Source of the DNA: Anadara kagoshimensis
Lineage: Eukaryota; Mollusca; Bivalvia; Arcoida; Arcidae
Length of the DNA stretch: 64,000 nt
Direction: 5' to 3'
Assembly (NCBI GenBank): GCA_021292105.1
Contig: CM037865.1
Span: forward strand, 66,337,630 to 66,401,629
Numbering within the stretch: position 1 is the stretch's first letter; each line of letters starts with the position of its first letter. The notes beneath the pieces were generated by a model, which worked only from the letters and a program-made list of their open reading frames with translations, made no database searches and was not told the DNA's origin. Shown here piece by piece: positions 32,625 through 43,289 of this stretch. The position numbers and the translations under genes are program-made.

Positions 32625-33000
32625 TCTCCCAGCTGGCAAAGTTAAAATTAAGTTCTGTTTAACTTATCAACTAGAAAATTTCTGAGTATATCATGATTAA
32701 GTATTGGTATAATGAAGTAAGAAAAAGGTGGATGCTAAGTTTGAAAGTAGAGCAATTTTTATAACAGCCACATTTGTATGGGACCCCCTAAATTTTGAAT
32801 AAAATCCCTAAGATATCCTTGATGAATAATTTAGCGTCTATATGAATTAAACATTACAATTACACTATAGTATTTTCACACCTTTTACGTAAAAGCAGAA
32901 CCATAAAATAGTGCTAAAATTAAGTTTTTATTTTTAAAAATGATTATTTAAGACAAAAAATCTCTCAAAATCTTTATTTTTATAATAATTTTTCCGAATT
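32625..33000 (+). repeat. Dispersed repeat, copy 2
   Basis: Partner of 18195-18560 (see there). Both lie a few hundred bp downstream of a Penelope-like tail in the same orientation. Confidence 0.6.
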
Positions 33001-34328
33001 ACACTTATGTAACATAATTTCTTGTCCCAAATCAATACAATAACCACTGGTATATTACATTAGTCACACTTACTATATATATTATCTATATATAGATATA
33101 AAAAATTTATAAAATTAGTGAATAATTAGGTCGTTAGCATTGAAAATTTTTCCCCTACCCCAAATACATAAAAATATTGAAAATTTTTATTTATGGATTT
33201 TTTTCTTGTAACTTATTAATTAGGTGTAGAATACATTTGCTATCATTGCAAACAACCCTCTATGATACTATTTTCCTAAATAATGGTAAATAACAAAAAT
33301 ATAGTATAAGCTTGATGAAAAAAAAACAAAACAATACCAAAGCGATAAGTTATCATCAAATGTTATCACCACTCGTTCAAAACCATCTAAACACAACATT
33401 TAACATATCTACTAATTAAAGGTAATTAATATATAAAATTGTTTATAACGCACAAGAAAGGGGTGATAAATGAAGCATCAGTCATTAAAATATTTCCCCT
33501 ATCCTTAAATTCATAGAGATATGATTCATAGAGATAAAAGTGTTATTAACATTTACTTGTTTATGTCTTTTCAAATGATTTTTATATCGGTATCTTTGAA
33601 ACAATAATGTACATATCACGAGTTAAATATGTATCTAATCTCAAATTGTAGACAATATATAATAGTCTGGGAGCAGCTTGCAAAATCCAAAAATGTAGTC
33701 CACACGATGTTTCTTTGTTAAAAATATATGTTTAGGATGCGCTTGATAATAGTCCAAGTGATGCCACCTTGACATAAGTTGGGAAACTGGAATATCCAAG
33801 ATGGCAGCCAATATGGTTGACAAATCTAGGATATCTCGTATATATAGTTATCATAGCCACATAAAGATAATTAAAGAGTCTTTTGATAGGTTTCAGTGAT
33901 CAACAAAGTCGTTTTTTGTTGTTTATATTCACATAGAATGGATATTTGAGACAGTTTTGACGTATTGTAGATAATGTTTTGTCGAAATGGGGACCTTGCA
34001 TGAAAAACGTTTTTCTTAATGACATGCATAATTTATACAGTTTGACGGTGGTCGAATGTCGTCTATTTAGTTGTTTAGATTCTGGTAAAGACTTGACTAG
34101 TGTTGGTTCTGATAGCATCTGAAAAATAATTGGATTAAACAAGCGAAGATATGATACCATTCATGAAGATTTGGAGAGACAACTCATAAATAGTGAACCC
34201 TTACATGATTATAGTATAGAGATTGTTTGTCAACTTATATTTTAAATTTCCACATTAATTGTCATTCAAAAAGCATTCAAGTAGGGAAACTTTCCATAAT
34301 CATCAACAACAAGTATAGGCGACGATCA
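33001..34328. other. Non-coding, no supported gene
   Basis: Contains the block 'gaatatccaagatggcagcc' (33790) shared with 18730. Short frames at 33641-33823 and 33900-34160 show no recognisable domain, splice structure or start context. Confidence 0.35.
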
Positions 34329-34455
34329 TACATAAAGCAGTGAGGACCAATGTATAATCCAGACTTCAATCATCTAAGTCGATTGAGTAAAGCTGTACTA
34401 TTTTGAACTCAACAAGATATAGGGAAACGAACATTTAATGGCAACATTTGAAGAG
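34329..34455 (+). repeat. 127-bp direct repeat, left copy
   Basis: Starts 'catacataaagcagtgagga', ends 'aatggcaacatttga'. It is repeated almost identically at 34953-35079. Confidence 0.85.
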
Positions 34456-34674
34456 ACATCTAAGTTTTGAGATAGTGAAGGGGCATAAGATATGGAATTG
34501 TGAATCATGGGAGCCATCAGGGACTTCCATGCTGCATGTGAACAGGGTTAAATCGTCTGTTACAGTAACTACAGGGGGAACTGCATAAGCTATTACCAAT
34601 TCTAGTGGTAGATTGATAAGGCTTTGGTAGATAACTTAAACACCTTTTTTTTTATAAGTTTTTATAAGTTGAAA

Positions 34675-34905
34675 ACTTATTTATTTATTTATTTATTTAT
34701 TCATTTTTTTATTTATTTATTTATTTATTTATTTATTATTTATTTATTTATTTATTTATTTATACTATGATTACATATGTCTTTGCATGCATGTAATAAA
34801 ATTATTTGTATCTAAATGCTTATTGGCAGTGCATTATTTTCCATATGCCCGGGATTTTGTTATTTATTTATTTATTCATTTATTTATTTACTTATTTTAA
34901 ATATG
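34675..34905. repeat. (ATTT)n repeats
   Basis: Two (TTTA)n blocks (34675-34762 and 34859-34897), followed by about 60 bp matching the complement of 29840-29900. Confidence 0.85.
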
Positions 34906-34952
34906 AATAAGTTATTGTGCTGGCTTTTGGTTTCATTTTTATGTTAGTGTAC

Positions 34953-35079
34953 TTCATACATAAAGCAGTGAGGACCAATGTATAATCCAGACTTCAATCA
35001 TCTAAGTCGATTGAGTAAAGCTGTACTATTTTGAACTCAACAAGATATAGGGAAACGAACATTTAATGGCAACATTTGA
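34953..35079 (+). repeat. 127-bp direct repeat, right copy
   Basis: Partner of 34329-34455. The pair encloses about 500 bp including the (ATTT)n blocks and the LINE-flank segment. Confidence 0.85.
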
Positions 35080-35189
35080 GATTTCTTTGTCCGATGCTAA
35101 GGTAAAATAAAGCTAAGCTACAATTGGTATAAAATTACAATAGCATTTGAGTTAGGAAACTGAAATTCTTGCCCGGAGTACCAATAAAA

Positions 35190-35262
35190 AACAAACATGC
35201 AAATCCGAGTTCAAACCACAATCCCAAAACAAATAAACTATACAATTAACAAGTAGACTCAA
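35190..35262 (-). mobile_element. Penelope-like tail end (minus)
   Basis: 'acaaacatgcaaatccgagt' and 'aaaccacaatcccaaaacaa' match the complement of the extreme 3' tail. Confidence 0.55.
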
Positions 35263-35561
35263 CCAGTATGTACATTTTGACATTTATTAAGTCGTAGTAA
35301 CATTAAGACAATTTCACAGAACTCCCATCTTCTCAAATCTGCATGGCATACATGACTTATTGTCACATTACAACAAAGTGTTCAATTATAGAACAGAAAA
35401 TCTTCGAAAAGTGTAGTATTGATGCTTAATAACATATTACAGATTGTATTTTGTTCTATAAATGTTTCTAATACCTTCATTATCATATTACAAATACCTG
35501 AAACTATCATGTATATTTTACCCAATTTTGTCGTTCTTTCGTTAACTACCTTGAGTATTTT

Positions 35562-35703
35562 ATTAAGTTTGATGTCTCTGTGTCCATGATTGCCCTGGAT
35601 ATATTTAGCCCCCCCCCCCTAATTCCATGTACCTTTAACCCGATTTTAAGTTTTAACTATGATTCTGGGTTGTGGTTCGGACATGAATTTGTATAGTTGT
35701 TTT
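35562..35703 (+). mobile_element. Penelope-like fragment with internal deletion
   Basis: ORF end 'aagtttgatgtctctgtgtc' and 'attgccctggatatattta', a C11 run, then directly the tail end 'tgtggttcggacatgaattt'. The middle of the tail is deleted. Confidence 0.7.
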
Positions 35704-35814
35704 TGATATGTATAATAAAAAGTATTTAACGATTTGCTTACTGGATATATATTACCGATCGCTAGCGAACCGTTTCGTTTTGGTAATCAATTGTTTGAAC
35801 AGGTTTTGTAATTG

Positions 35815-35945
35815 ATTTCCGCAATTACGGAGCACGTGGTCTACCTTTACTAGTGGGGGTTCACGAGTTTTACATAATTTGGCAGTGTTCAGATTTTACT
35901 TTGCTTTTGTATTTTGATTTAGATAAGGATTGGTATATTTGTTTT
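35815..35945 (+). mobile_element. Penelope-like tail fragment
   Basis: 'cggagcacgtggtctacc', 'agtgggggttcacgag', 'actttgcttttgtattttga', 'aaggattggtat'. Confidence 0.65.
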
Positions 35946-36528
35946 ATTGATATGCATTACCAATATGTGTCAAAATAATATTAATTTTATATCGCTTTTG
36001 TTGGTATCGGAAAAAAACCTATAAATACAAAAAACTATTAAGAAAAATACTTTATTGAATAAATAATTGAAAATAACAAATAAATATCGAGATTTTTGGA
36101 AATATTTCCACTATTACATTACATAATGATTGAATACATATTACAATAGTAATCATTGCATTACTGAAGCATATACTTATAATCTAACGTAAACAAAACA
36201 ATGGGGAAGTACAATAATGTGTGGCAAGTAATCACAAATACAGAGGCAGTGACAGAGTTGGCATTACGAAAATCCGATTTAATTTAGGTTACAACGATGC
36301 AGTGCGGTTTGTGAAGTTGAAAGCACAATTTGTAGCAAATCAAAATGATTAACTGGTGTTTATTGGAAATTATTTTCCATAACAATAGTTGATTGGTTTT
36401 TATTTAAGAGACGTGTACTTAAGGTGTATCAATTAACAATTAAATAATTTATAAATACATACCCCAGACACTGGTCTCGTGACAATATATATCATATATC
36501 ACAGATATAGCACAGATCATATTTACAT
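35946..36528. other. Non-coding, nothing recognised
   Basis: AT-rich; no supported element. Confidence 0.4.
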
Positions 36529-36732
36529 ACATAACAAATATTAAAGTTTGATAGAAAACTGATCAAAGTTAGGCACATTAATATTACATCAAGCGATGCG
36601 TTTTAACAATCCACTAAACGGCAAAAAAATACATAACAAATATTAAAGTTTGATAGAAAACTGATCAAAGTAAGGCACATTAATATTATATCAAGGGATG
36701 CGTTTTAACAACCCACTAAACGGCAAAAATTA
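36529..36732 (+). repeat. 102-bp tandem duplication
   Basis: Two copies of 'acataacaaatattaaagtt…actaaacggcaaaaa' with a few substitutions (for example 'caagcgatgcg' versus 'caagggatgcg'). Confidence 0.9.
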
Positions 36733-37130
36733 TCTGGATTTATAATCAATTGTTCATATACTTGTAACATTTTGTCGGTTTGTTTAACGTGTTTGTTGTT
36801 CCGTGGTTACATCAATTATTGACATGGTCATTAATGATCAGCTACAAATAACTTTTTATTGTCTATCCATTTGTTTTTAACAAAGTTTTATTAACAATCG
36901 ATTTATTTGGTTTACGTACTGTGAAATTAATGTTATCTAACTCGATACATTGGTATCCATTTAGTAATGAAAATCAATATGATTTACCTGATTTATTGTG
37001 CCATAAAATTAAACATTCTGTCAGATGACGTTGTATAATAACAACTTATCATAAAAAACCCAATACTCCATGACTGCCTGCTAATAAAATATCTCTAAAT
37101 TTTGTAGAAAATATATAACCCAATTTAATT
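36733..37130. other. Non-coding, nothing recognised
   Basis: AT-rich; no supported element. Confidence 0.4.
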
Positions 37131-37192
37131 TTATACCAGCTTAAAACTAGATGTCCGTTTCAGAATACAATTCCTCATTAATACTTATAATT
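37131..37192 (-). ncRNA. Decayed hammerhead ribozyme remnant
   Basis: On the minus strand 'aatgaggaattgtattctgaaacggacatctagt' aligned in two parts to the hammerhead repeat. It keeps most of stem II and GAAAC but has lost CUG of CUGAUGA and stem I pairing, so it should be inactive. It shows the repeat family also inserts in this orientation. Confidence 0.6.
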
Positions 37193-37863
37193 GGAGCAAA
37201 TTGTGAAAAATCCAATTTTGTTACCTTTGACTGAGCAATACTTTCTTATCACAGACAATAGATTCACAATTAATTATAGATCACAGACAAAATGGGGATC
37301 ACGGTCACATTTTCCACAAAAGACTACAGTTAATATACAATTATATACATCACCAATATCACATTATATTATTGTTTTAAAGTCTGAGATATAAAAATTA
37401 AAAATTTAATTAACGTTTAGTAGAGATTTCGTCTCTAACTACCCCTCAATAAAATCTTCCATCAGTACTGCAGGTCATTATTTGAATAGTTATTCTCCCC
37501 CTTTACTTGCTCCCAGCATACGCTGATTCTGTCCCCTAACCAATCGTTTCTATTTCTCCTGTAATATTAATATAAATAAAATGCAAGTATTATAATAATC
37601 AATGTTGAAGAGGTCAAATAAACCGTATTGTCCAGAATTATAAATACTTCAAAATAAATTTTCAATCAATATTTTGTCAAAAATTCTTTTAAAAAACTTC
37701 TACAATTATTTTTGTAATGTGAAGATGTTGGACTGTTTCTGTTGCACATAACTTTCGTGTTACATTATAAATATGATAATGTATTTTAAAACCAATTATA
37801 AAATGTTGTACTTAGGCTGTGTCCATTGAATTCTTGTAAAGAAACATGTTGCAGCTTGTATAA

Positions 37864-38225
37864 CTAAATGAAAACAACTGTATTGTCATCGCAACAAATA
37901 CAACAGAACATATTATGTAATATAGAGTCATATTTTGATTGGAAACAAAATGCCAAACTTTCTAGCTTGATTGACTTACTTGCAAGTTGTCGATGCTTGA
38001 AGACTTTAAGCTTATCTGTCAGAGTTGGCAATGTTGCTGAATCACCTGCTTCGGTTTGCCATTTCTTCAGACTATGAAAACACTTTTCCTGCATTGATGG
38101 TTTCGTTTTATCAATTTCTACCAGGTCACCTTCAGACACTCCGAGTTTCCTCGCAATGGCTTTCCAGTCTTTGACAGCATATGGGTTTTGTGCCACTATT
38201 ATAAAAGCTCGACGGAGAAAAGAAT
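37864..38225 (-). CDS. FADD-like gene: death-domain terminal exon
   Basis: Acceptor TTTTTCTTTCCAG (minus strand) precedes the exon; stop at 37864. The exon reads DSFLRRAFIIVAQNPYAVKD, then WKAIARKLGVSEGDLVEID, then QEKCFHSLKKWQTEAGDSA and TLTDKLKVFKHRQLA. The pattern W..LA..LG…I..I…E…L..W…A....L...L is the six-helix death domain, which makes homotypic contacts in apoptosis and innate immune signalling. It joins in phase 1 to the exon at 38813-38921. A C-terminal tail of about 40 residues with CCICC follows. FADD-like architecture is inferred from the preceding exon. Confidence 0.8.
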
Positions 38226-38812
38226 CTGGAAAGAAAAACAAAAAAAAACATTAAAAATTAAGACAGAGTGCGACATTGTATTCAAGATTTTCCGTTAACC
38301 TCCCTTCCAGCTTTATATAACTCTACTGTAGTTAGACTTCGATTACAAATCCAACTAAAGTGCTAAGAAACAAAGTTCAATGACGGACAGATTGACGGAA
38401 AATTTTTAAGAGTCAAATTATGGAGATTATTTTTATAGTCGTGTACCAAATGAAAAATTAGTACAGCCTAATGTGTTAGAAATCTTCTTCTTATATAGCT
38501 CATTTGAGTTGTCCTAAAATACTTGTATCTTCTTGTTCATACACTTGTATTGAAACTAAAGCATTATTTCTAGATTTCAAACAAACTTACACAAATAATT
38601 AAATGTACGAGGCAGAAGGCAAATTCACTTTATAATAAAATAAATACATATGGCAAAAACAAATCAAACAAAGTTGAAATTATTCATTGAGAAGGTCGTC
38701 CTTGCACATGGGGTAATATCGGTTGGGCAAAAAAAGCAACTGGTAAAATCTGTGTCCACCATCCAACAATAACTCTGTACATTTGTACTACATATATGTT
38801 CGTAACAATTAC
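38226..38812. other. Intron of the FADD-like gene
   Basis: No repeat or further exon recognised. Confidence 0.5.
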
Positions 38813-38921
38813 CTCTCGCACTGTTTGCCCTTTCACGTCTAAATTCTTCATCTCTGTCTCTCAAAACTTCAGATATATCCGAACGTCCAATACTTTCAAG
38901 GGCATGTGCTAATATACCAAC
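38813..38921 (-). CDS. FADD-like gene: end of a death-effector-like domain
   Basis: 109-bp exon, acceptor 'TATTTGAAG', donor GTAATT, phase 0 in and 1 out. It encodes VGILAHALESIGRSDISEVL, then RDRDEEFRRERANSAR. The 'L..AL..IGR.DI.E.L' string is typical of helices 5-6 of death-effector domains (FADD, caspase-8). The start of the domain should be in an exon further right on the minus strand; I could not find it before the repeats at 38935-39910. Confidence 0.6.
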
Positions 38922-38934
38922 CTTCAAATAAATA

Positions 38935-39910
38935 CAAGAGGCCCATGGGCCTTAACGCTCCCCGAGGCTAAGTACATATCTCATGCAGAGGTTCAATGGT
39001 CAATAACATTTATTAAAGAGAACTCCTAATTTTCAGCAGTAAGGCAGATTTAATGGAAGGATTTTTGCAAATTAATCATACCTTTTCCCGAGATTGCTAC
39101 ATATAATATATGTATAATATATAAATAAATATAATATATAGTCTAGCTACAACACATTATTTATAAACAGCTAAAAAAGTAAAAACAAAAGTATGAAACT
39201 ATGACCTTCGTCTATATATCCAAATGATTGTTAGGCCATTAACCTACAATATTCGAATATACATGCCTATACAAAAAGTTAATAGTTTTCGAAATAATTA
39301 ACCATTTCAGTATCCTTTACCATCTATAACCTTGACCTTTGAACCCATTACCTTAATCTATATATCAAAATGAATGATTGTTAAATCAATTCCTACAATA
39401 TTCTAATATATATGTCTAAACAAAAAGTTTATAGTTTTTGAGATACTTAACCATTTCGGTATTCTTTTGCATCTGTGACCTTGACTTTTCGACCCATGAC
39501 ATTAATCTATATATCAAAATGATCGTTAAATCAAAACCTACCATATTCTTATATACATGTCTATACAAAAAGTTAATAGTTTTCGAGATAGTTAACCATT
39601 TTGGTATTGATTTGCATTTGTGACCTTGACCTTTGAACCCATGACCTTAATCTATATATAATGATCGTTAAATCAATTCCTTCAATATTTTAATATACAT
39701 GTCTATACAAAAAGTTTATAGTTTTTGAGATAATTAACCATTTCAGTACTCTTTTGCATCTGTGACCTTGACCTTTAAACCCATGACCTTTATCTATATA
39801 TCAAAGTGATCGTTAAATCAAAACCTACAGTTTTTTAATATACATGCCTATACAAAAAGTTTATAGTTTTTGAGATAATTAACCATTGCGGTATTCTTTT
39901 TATACAATTG
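38935..39910 (+). repeat. About 145-bp tandem repeat headed by 'gaggcccatgggcc'
   Basis: After the opening 'caagaggcccatgggcctta', five units with period about 144-146 bp follow (landmarks at about 39197, 39332, 39478, 39622 and 39765). Each has 'gaccttgacctttgaaccca', 'tctatatatcaaaatgatcg' and 'ctatacaaaaagttaatag'. The heading motif is, to my knowledge, widespread in bivalve genomes. It begins only 14 bp outside the death-effector exon acceptor. Confidence 0.85.
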
Positions 39911-40686
39911 AAGCGTAAAAAGATATCTTGGTGTAGAAAGATTTTCAGTAATCAAAGATATGATTCAAAACTGAATTATATCCTTTCTTTCTGTCAAAAG
40001 TAATTGTAAAACAACTCTCGTAGTAGTAGTAGTAGGGAATGCAGATTATAGTACCAAAAAGACAAATTCTTTGATATGATTACAAAATATCAGTTTTTTG
40101 TTACATTTTTAAATGTTATATTAACTGGGTTTATTTGATGAAATTGGATATTATGTTCAAATATTATACAATTCAATATTGTTAAATGTATAATATCTGA
40201 ATTACTAACATAATTAAACATTACATAAAAACTTAACTCATATTTGGTAACAATATCAAAAGGATTCAAAATTTTCCTGCAACCCCGGTATATATTCCGT
40301 GAGTTGTCTCATAAAAGCATTCCATTGACAGACAAATTGATCAGTTTCCAAGAATTAACTTTTTTTTGTCAAACTTATATATATTGGACTATATATCAAG
40401 GTCGCATTTAATAAAGCCCAATGTACTTTCCATTTTAAATCTTTTACATGGATCAGGTTAACTCTTGAAGCACAATGCACAACCAAATGTCTGCATATGC
40501 TTTAGTTCTCCTTTTCTAGCCAACGGATATAATGCTTTATTGACGAATGTTTTAAAATATCAAATATTAATGTACTAATAATGTACTATTATTACGTTTT
40601 ACAACAACTTAAAGACGACAAAAAACAGAATATGATTCACTGCAAAATGTATTTCCAAACAGTTAAAATTTTAAAGTTTCTAAACA
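39911..40686. other. Non-coding, nothing firmly recognised
   Basis: AT-rich. A short minus-strand frame near 40460-40550 (VNKALYPLARKGELKHMQT) looks protein-like but has no supported boundaries. Confidence 0.35.
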
Positions 40687-40905
40687 GTTGCCAGTTAAAA
40701 TTTGAAATTACTAAAAACTAAGGTTAACTCCCTCACGCAAGATATTTCCTGAACTAAATTTGGTAAAATATATTTGGTCCTTTGGGTATCTTTTCAAGAT
40801 CTTGAAAACAAAATTGGTTTCATATTTTTGGTCCAAGCACTAATGATGAGAAATTGTAATCCGACACGGCCGTCTAGTGCTGTAAAATAAAACTGGTATA
40901 ATATC
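40687..40905 (+). repeat. Hammerhead repeat, single decayed copy
   Basis: Same repeat as 11094-11672. The ribozyme at 40836-40881 keeps stem I (AGCACUA/UAGUGCU) and the palindromic ACGGCCGU. It has AUGAUGA instead of CUGAUGA and GACA instead of GAAA, two core changes expected to abolish cleavage. Confidence 0.8.
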
Positions 40906-41154
40906 GGAACATTTATTATTTAGCTTTTTTTATATTTTTCATTTTCTTCTGTTGTTAAAAGTCTAATTGGCGGTGATTACGTTTGATATCACATCTATTC
41001 AATTTTTTTCATTGAATTGAAACAAAACAATGACGTTTATAAACAGAAAGCATAATTGATTCTGTATAAGAAAAATATTACATTGTGGTAGTCTCATATT
41101 TTAACAAATTCGAAAAATGTATTTGACAATACTTGATGTTTAGATGTCTCTTTT

Positions 41155-41385
41155 TTAGGATTGCCCTGGGTCAATTTGACGTCTAATAGTTCCATGTTCC
41201 TTTAACTAAATTTTGATTACACACTTACACACGTGGCGAATGAAGCTTGCTAAACAGGAGGTGCTTACCCTTCCGGGGCACCCGGGCTCACTTTCCTGGT
41301 AATTCCACGCCTGAAACATAACTTGTCAGTTTTAAGGTTTTTACTTTGCTTCTGGGTTGTGATTCGGACATCGATTGGAATGTTT
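41155..41385 (+). mobile_element. Penelope-like ORF end plus tail
   Basis: 'ttaggattgccctgggtcaa', 'tttgacgtctaatag', 'aaacaggaggtgcttaccct', 'gattcggacatcgattggaa'. It lies 250 bp downstream of a hammerhead repeat in the same orientation. Confidence 0.8.
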
Positions 41386-41522
41386 TGGGTTGTTTTTAGT
41401 CAAATAGAGTAACAATTAAGTTAAATCCTTTTGCGTGTAAGATATGGTACAAAGTAAGACAATATAAAATTAGAATTTCCATACAGTAGAGACCTATCGT
41501 ACTCTCAAACTAACGACCAAAA

Positions 41523-41970
41523 GTCGGCAGAGTGTCGAAAATAAGGACAGCAAGTGACCAAAAAGATGTCGAAAGGTAGATAGCAGTTGATGAAAAATAC
41601 AGCTAACGAAGGGCCAAAGATGAGCTGCCAATTCAGCACTTATTCGCTAACTAATAATGAACTTTAGATGACCTGGGTTTTACTTTGTAGCACTGGTATT
41701 CAGATATTTAATTTGTCGAGACTTACTAGTGTCAGGGCGTTTTAAAGTCGGCAGAGTGTCGAAAATAAGGACAGCAAGTGACCAAAAAGATGTCGAAAGG
41801 TAGATAGCAGTTGATGAAAAATACAGCTAACGAAGGGCCAAAGATGAGCTGCCAATTCAGCACTTATTCGCTAACTAATAATGAACTTTAGATGACCTGG
41901 GTTTTACTTTGTAGCACTGGTATTCAGATATTTAATTTGTCGAGACTTACTAGTGTCAGGGCGTTTTAAA
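41523..41970 (+). repeat. Perfect 224-bp tandem duplication
   Basis: Two copies (41523-41746 and 41747-41970) starting 'gtcggcagagtgtcgaaaat' and ending 'gtgtcagggcgttttaaa'. I read no difference between them, implying a very recent duplication or an assembly artefact. Confidence 0.92.
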
Positions 41971-42524
41971 AAAGTATATAAACTTTTTCAATACACATAA
42001 GTACATATACAAATAATTTTAACAAACAAATTATAACAGTGTAAACAATTCAAATCTTAACACTAAGTTATTATACAAAAACATAAATAACAGTATTTTT
42101 TTATCTATCCATGTTAAATATACGAAATAATGTTTTATATATAAAGTTATCTTTGGTAAAACGTTTGCTAATAATATGAAAATTAAAAGATCACACTTCT
42201 TTTTTAGGATTGTTTTTTTCAATTAATAAATTATCTGTTAAAAATATTTTAAAACATCAACATTGAGTTTTTTATTATTCATTTTTGAAAAAAAATCCTT
42301 TGGAATGAAACATATTAAACTGATGTGTTGTTTGTATGTAAGAGAAACATTAACAAGACAAATAAGTCATTTCTGGGAATATTTCTATTAAGATTAAATT
42401 TAGAAAATATTTAAATCTTTTTGAATTCTTGCATATATACATTCATAGAATAAACGGAACACAGTCTCTGACTCACATTAAGGGAAAACACTTGTAAGAT
42501 TTACAATTATTTTTAAGAAATCAG

Positions 42525-42811
42525 TTAAAATGTTTTATGGCCGTCATCACAGTATTGTTGATAAGTTTGATGTCTCTGTGTCCAGGATTGCATTGGATAT
42601 ATTTGACGTCTCATAGTTTCATGTTCCTTTCACACAATTTTAATTACACACGTGGCTGTTGTAGCTAGCTAAACAGGAGGTGCTTACCCTTCCGGAGCAC
42701 CCGGCCTCACTTTCCTGATGGAAGTTTACGTGTCTAACCTAACTTGTCAGTTCTAAAGTTTTACTTTGCTTCTGGATTATGATTCGGACATGGATTAGTA
42801 TGTTTGTTTTG
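42525..42811 (+). mobile_element. Penelope-like ORF end plus intact tail
   Basis: One of the best-preserved tails: 'ggccgtcatcacagtattgt', 'tttgacgtctcatag' (stop), 'aggtgcttacccttccggag', 'ggacatggattagtatgttt'. Confidence 0.85.
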
Positions 42812-43289
42812 ATTAACTCCTGTTATTTTGTTTTTAATTCTAAATTGCATCCACATCCATTGTAATATTGTATTTTTCGTCAAGGATGCAGGTTGTATCT
42901 TTCTTTAATATTTTGATCATTTTGTATCATGATGGGCAATATCTCTGCCCGTTAAAGAAAAAAAAAAACAGATAACTAAAAACCCGACCTCCTTGTCTAA
43001 CTCCACTTTGTACTGTAAAGTAATCTGACAATTTCGTTTAGGAAAATATATACTTGCTAAATTTTGTTTTTCAGCATGGCCATTTTAGTTAAACGCGGCG
43101 GATGCACTTCATGATCGGTCATTCTGATTATATGTTATTTGTTCCCATAAAACAATATAAATACATAAGTAAATTGAATCAAAATCATAACATATAAACC
43201 TCTTCGACATAAAGTCACTATACGTGTGATAAAAATAAATAAGTACTTGATTAATTAATACGTAATTCATAACAAGAAAATAAGAAAAA
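42812..43289. other. Non-coding spacer
   Basis: Nothing recognised. Confidence 0.4.

Noticed and set aside
33900-34160. 86-codon minus-strand ORF with protein-like composition
   Set aside because: No recognised domain, start context or splice sites, and the opposite strand is equally open.
40460-40550. Minus-strand fragment VNKALYPLARKGELKHMQT as a further exon of the FADD-like gene
   Set aside because: It does not resemble a death-effector domain and has no supported splice boundaries.
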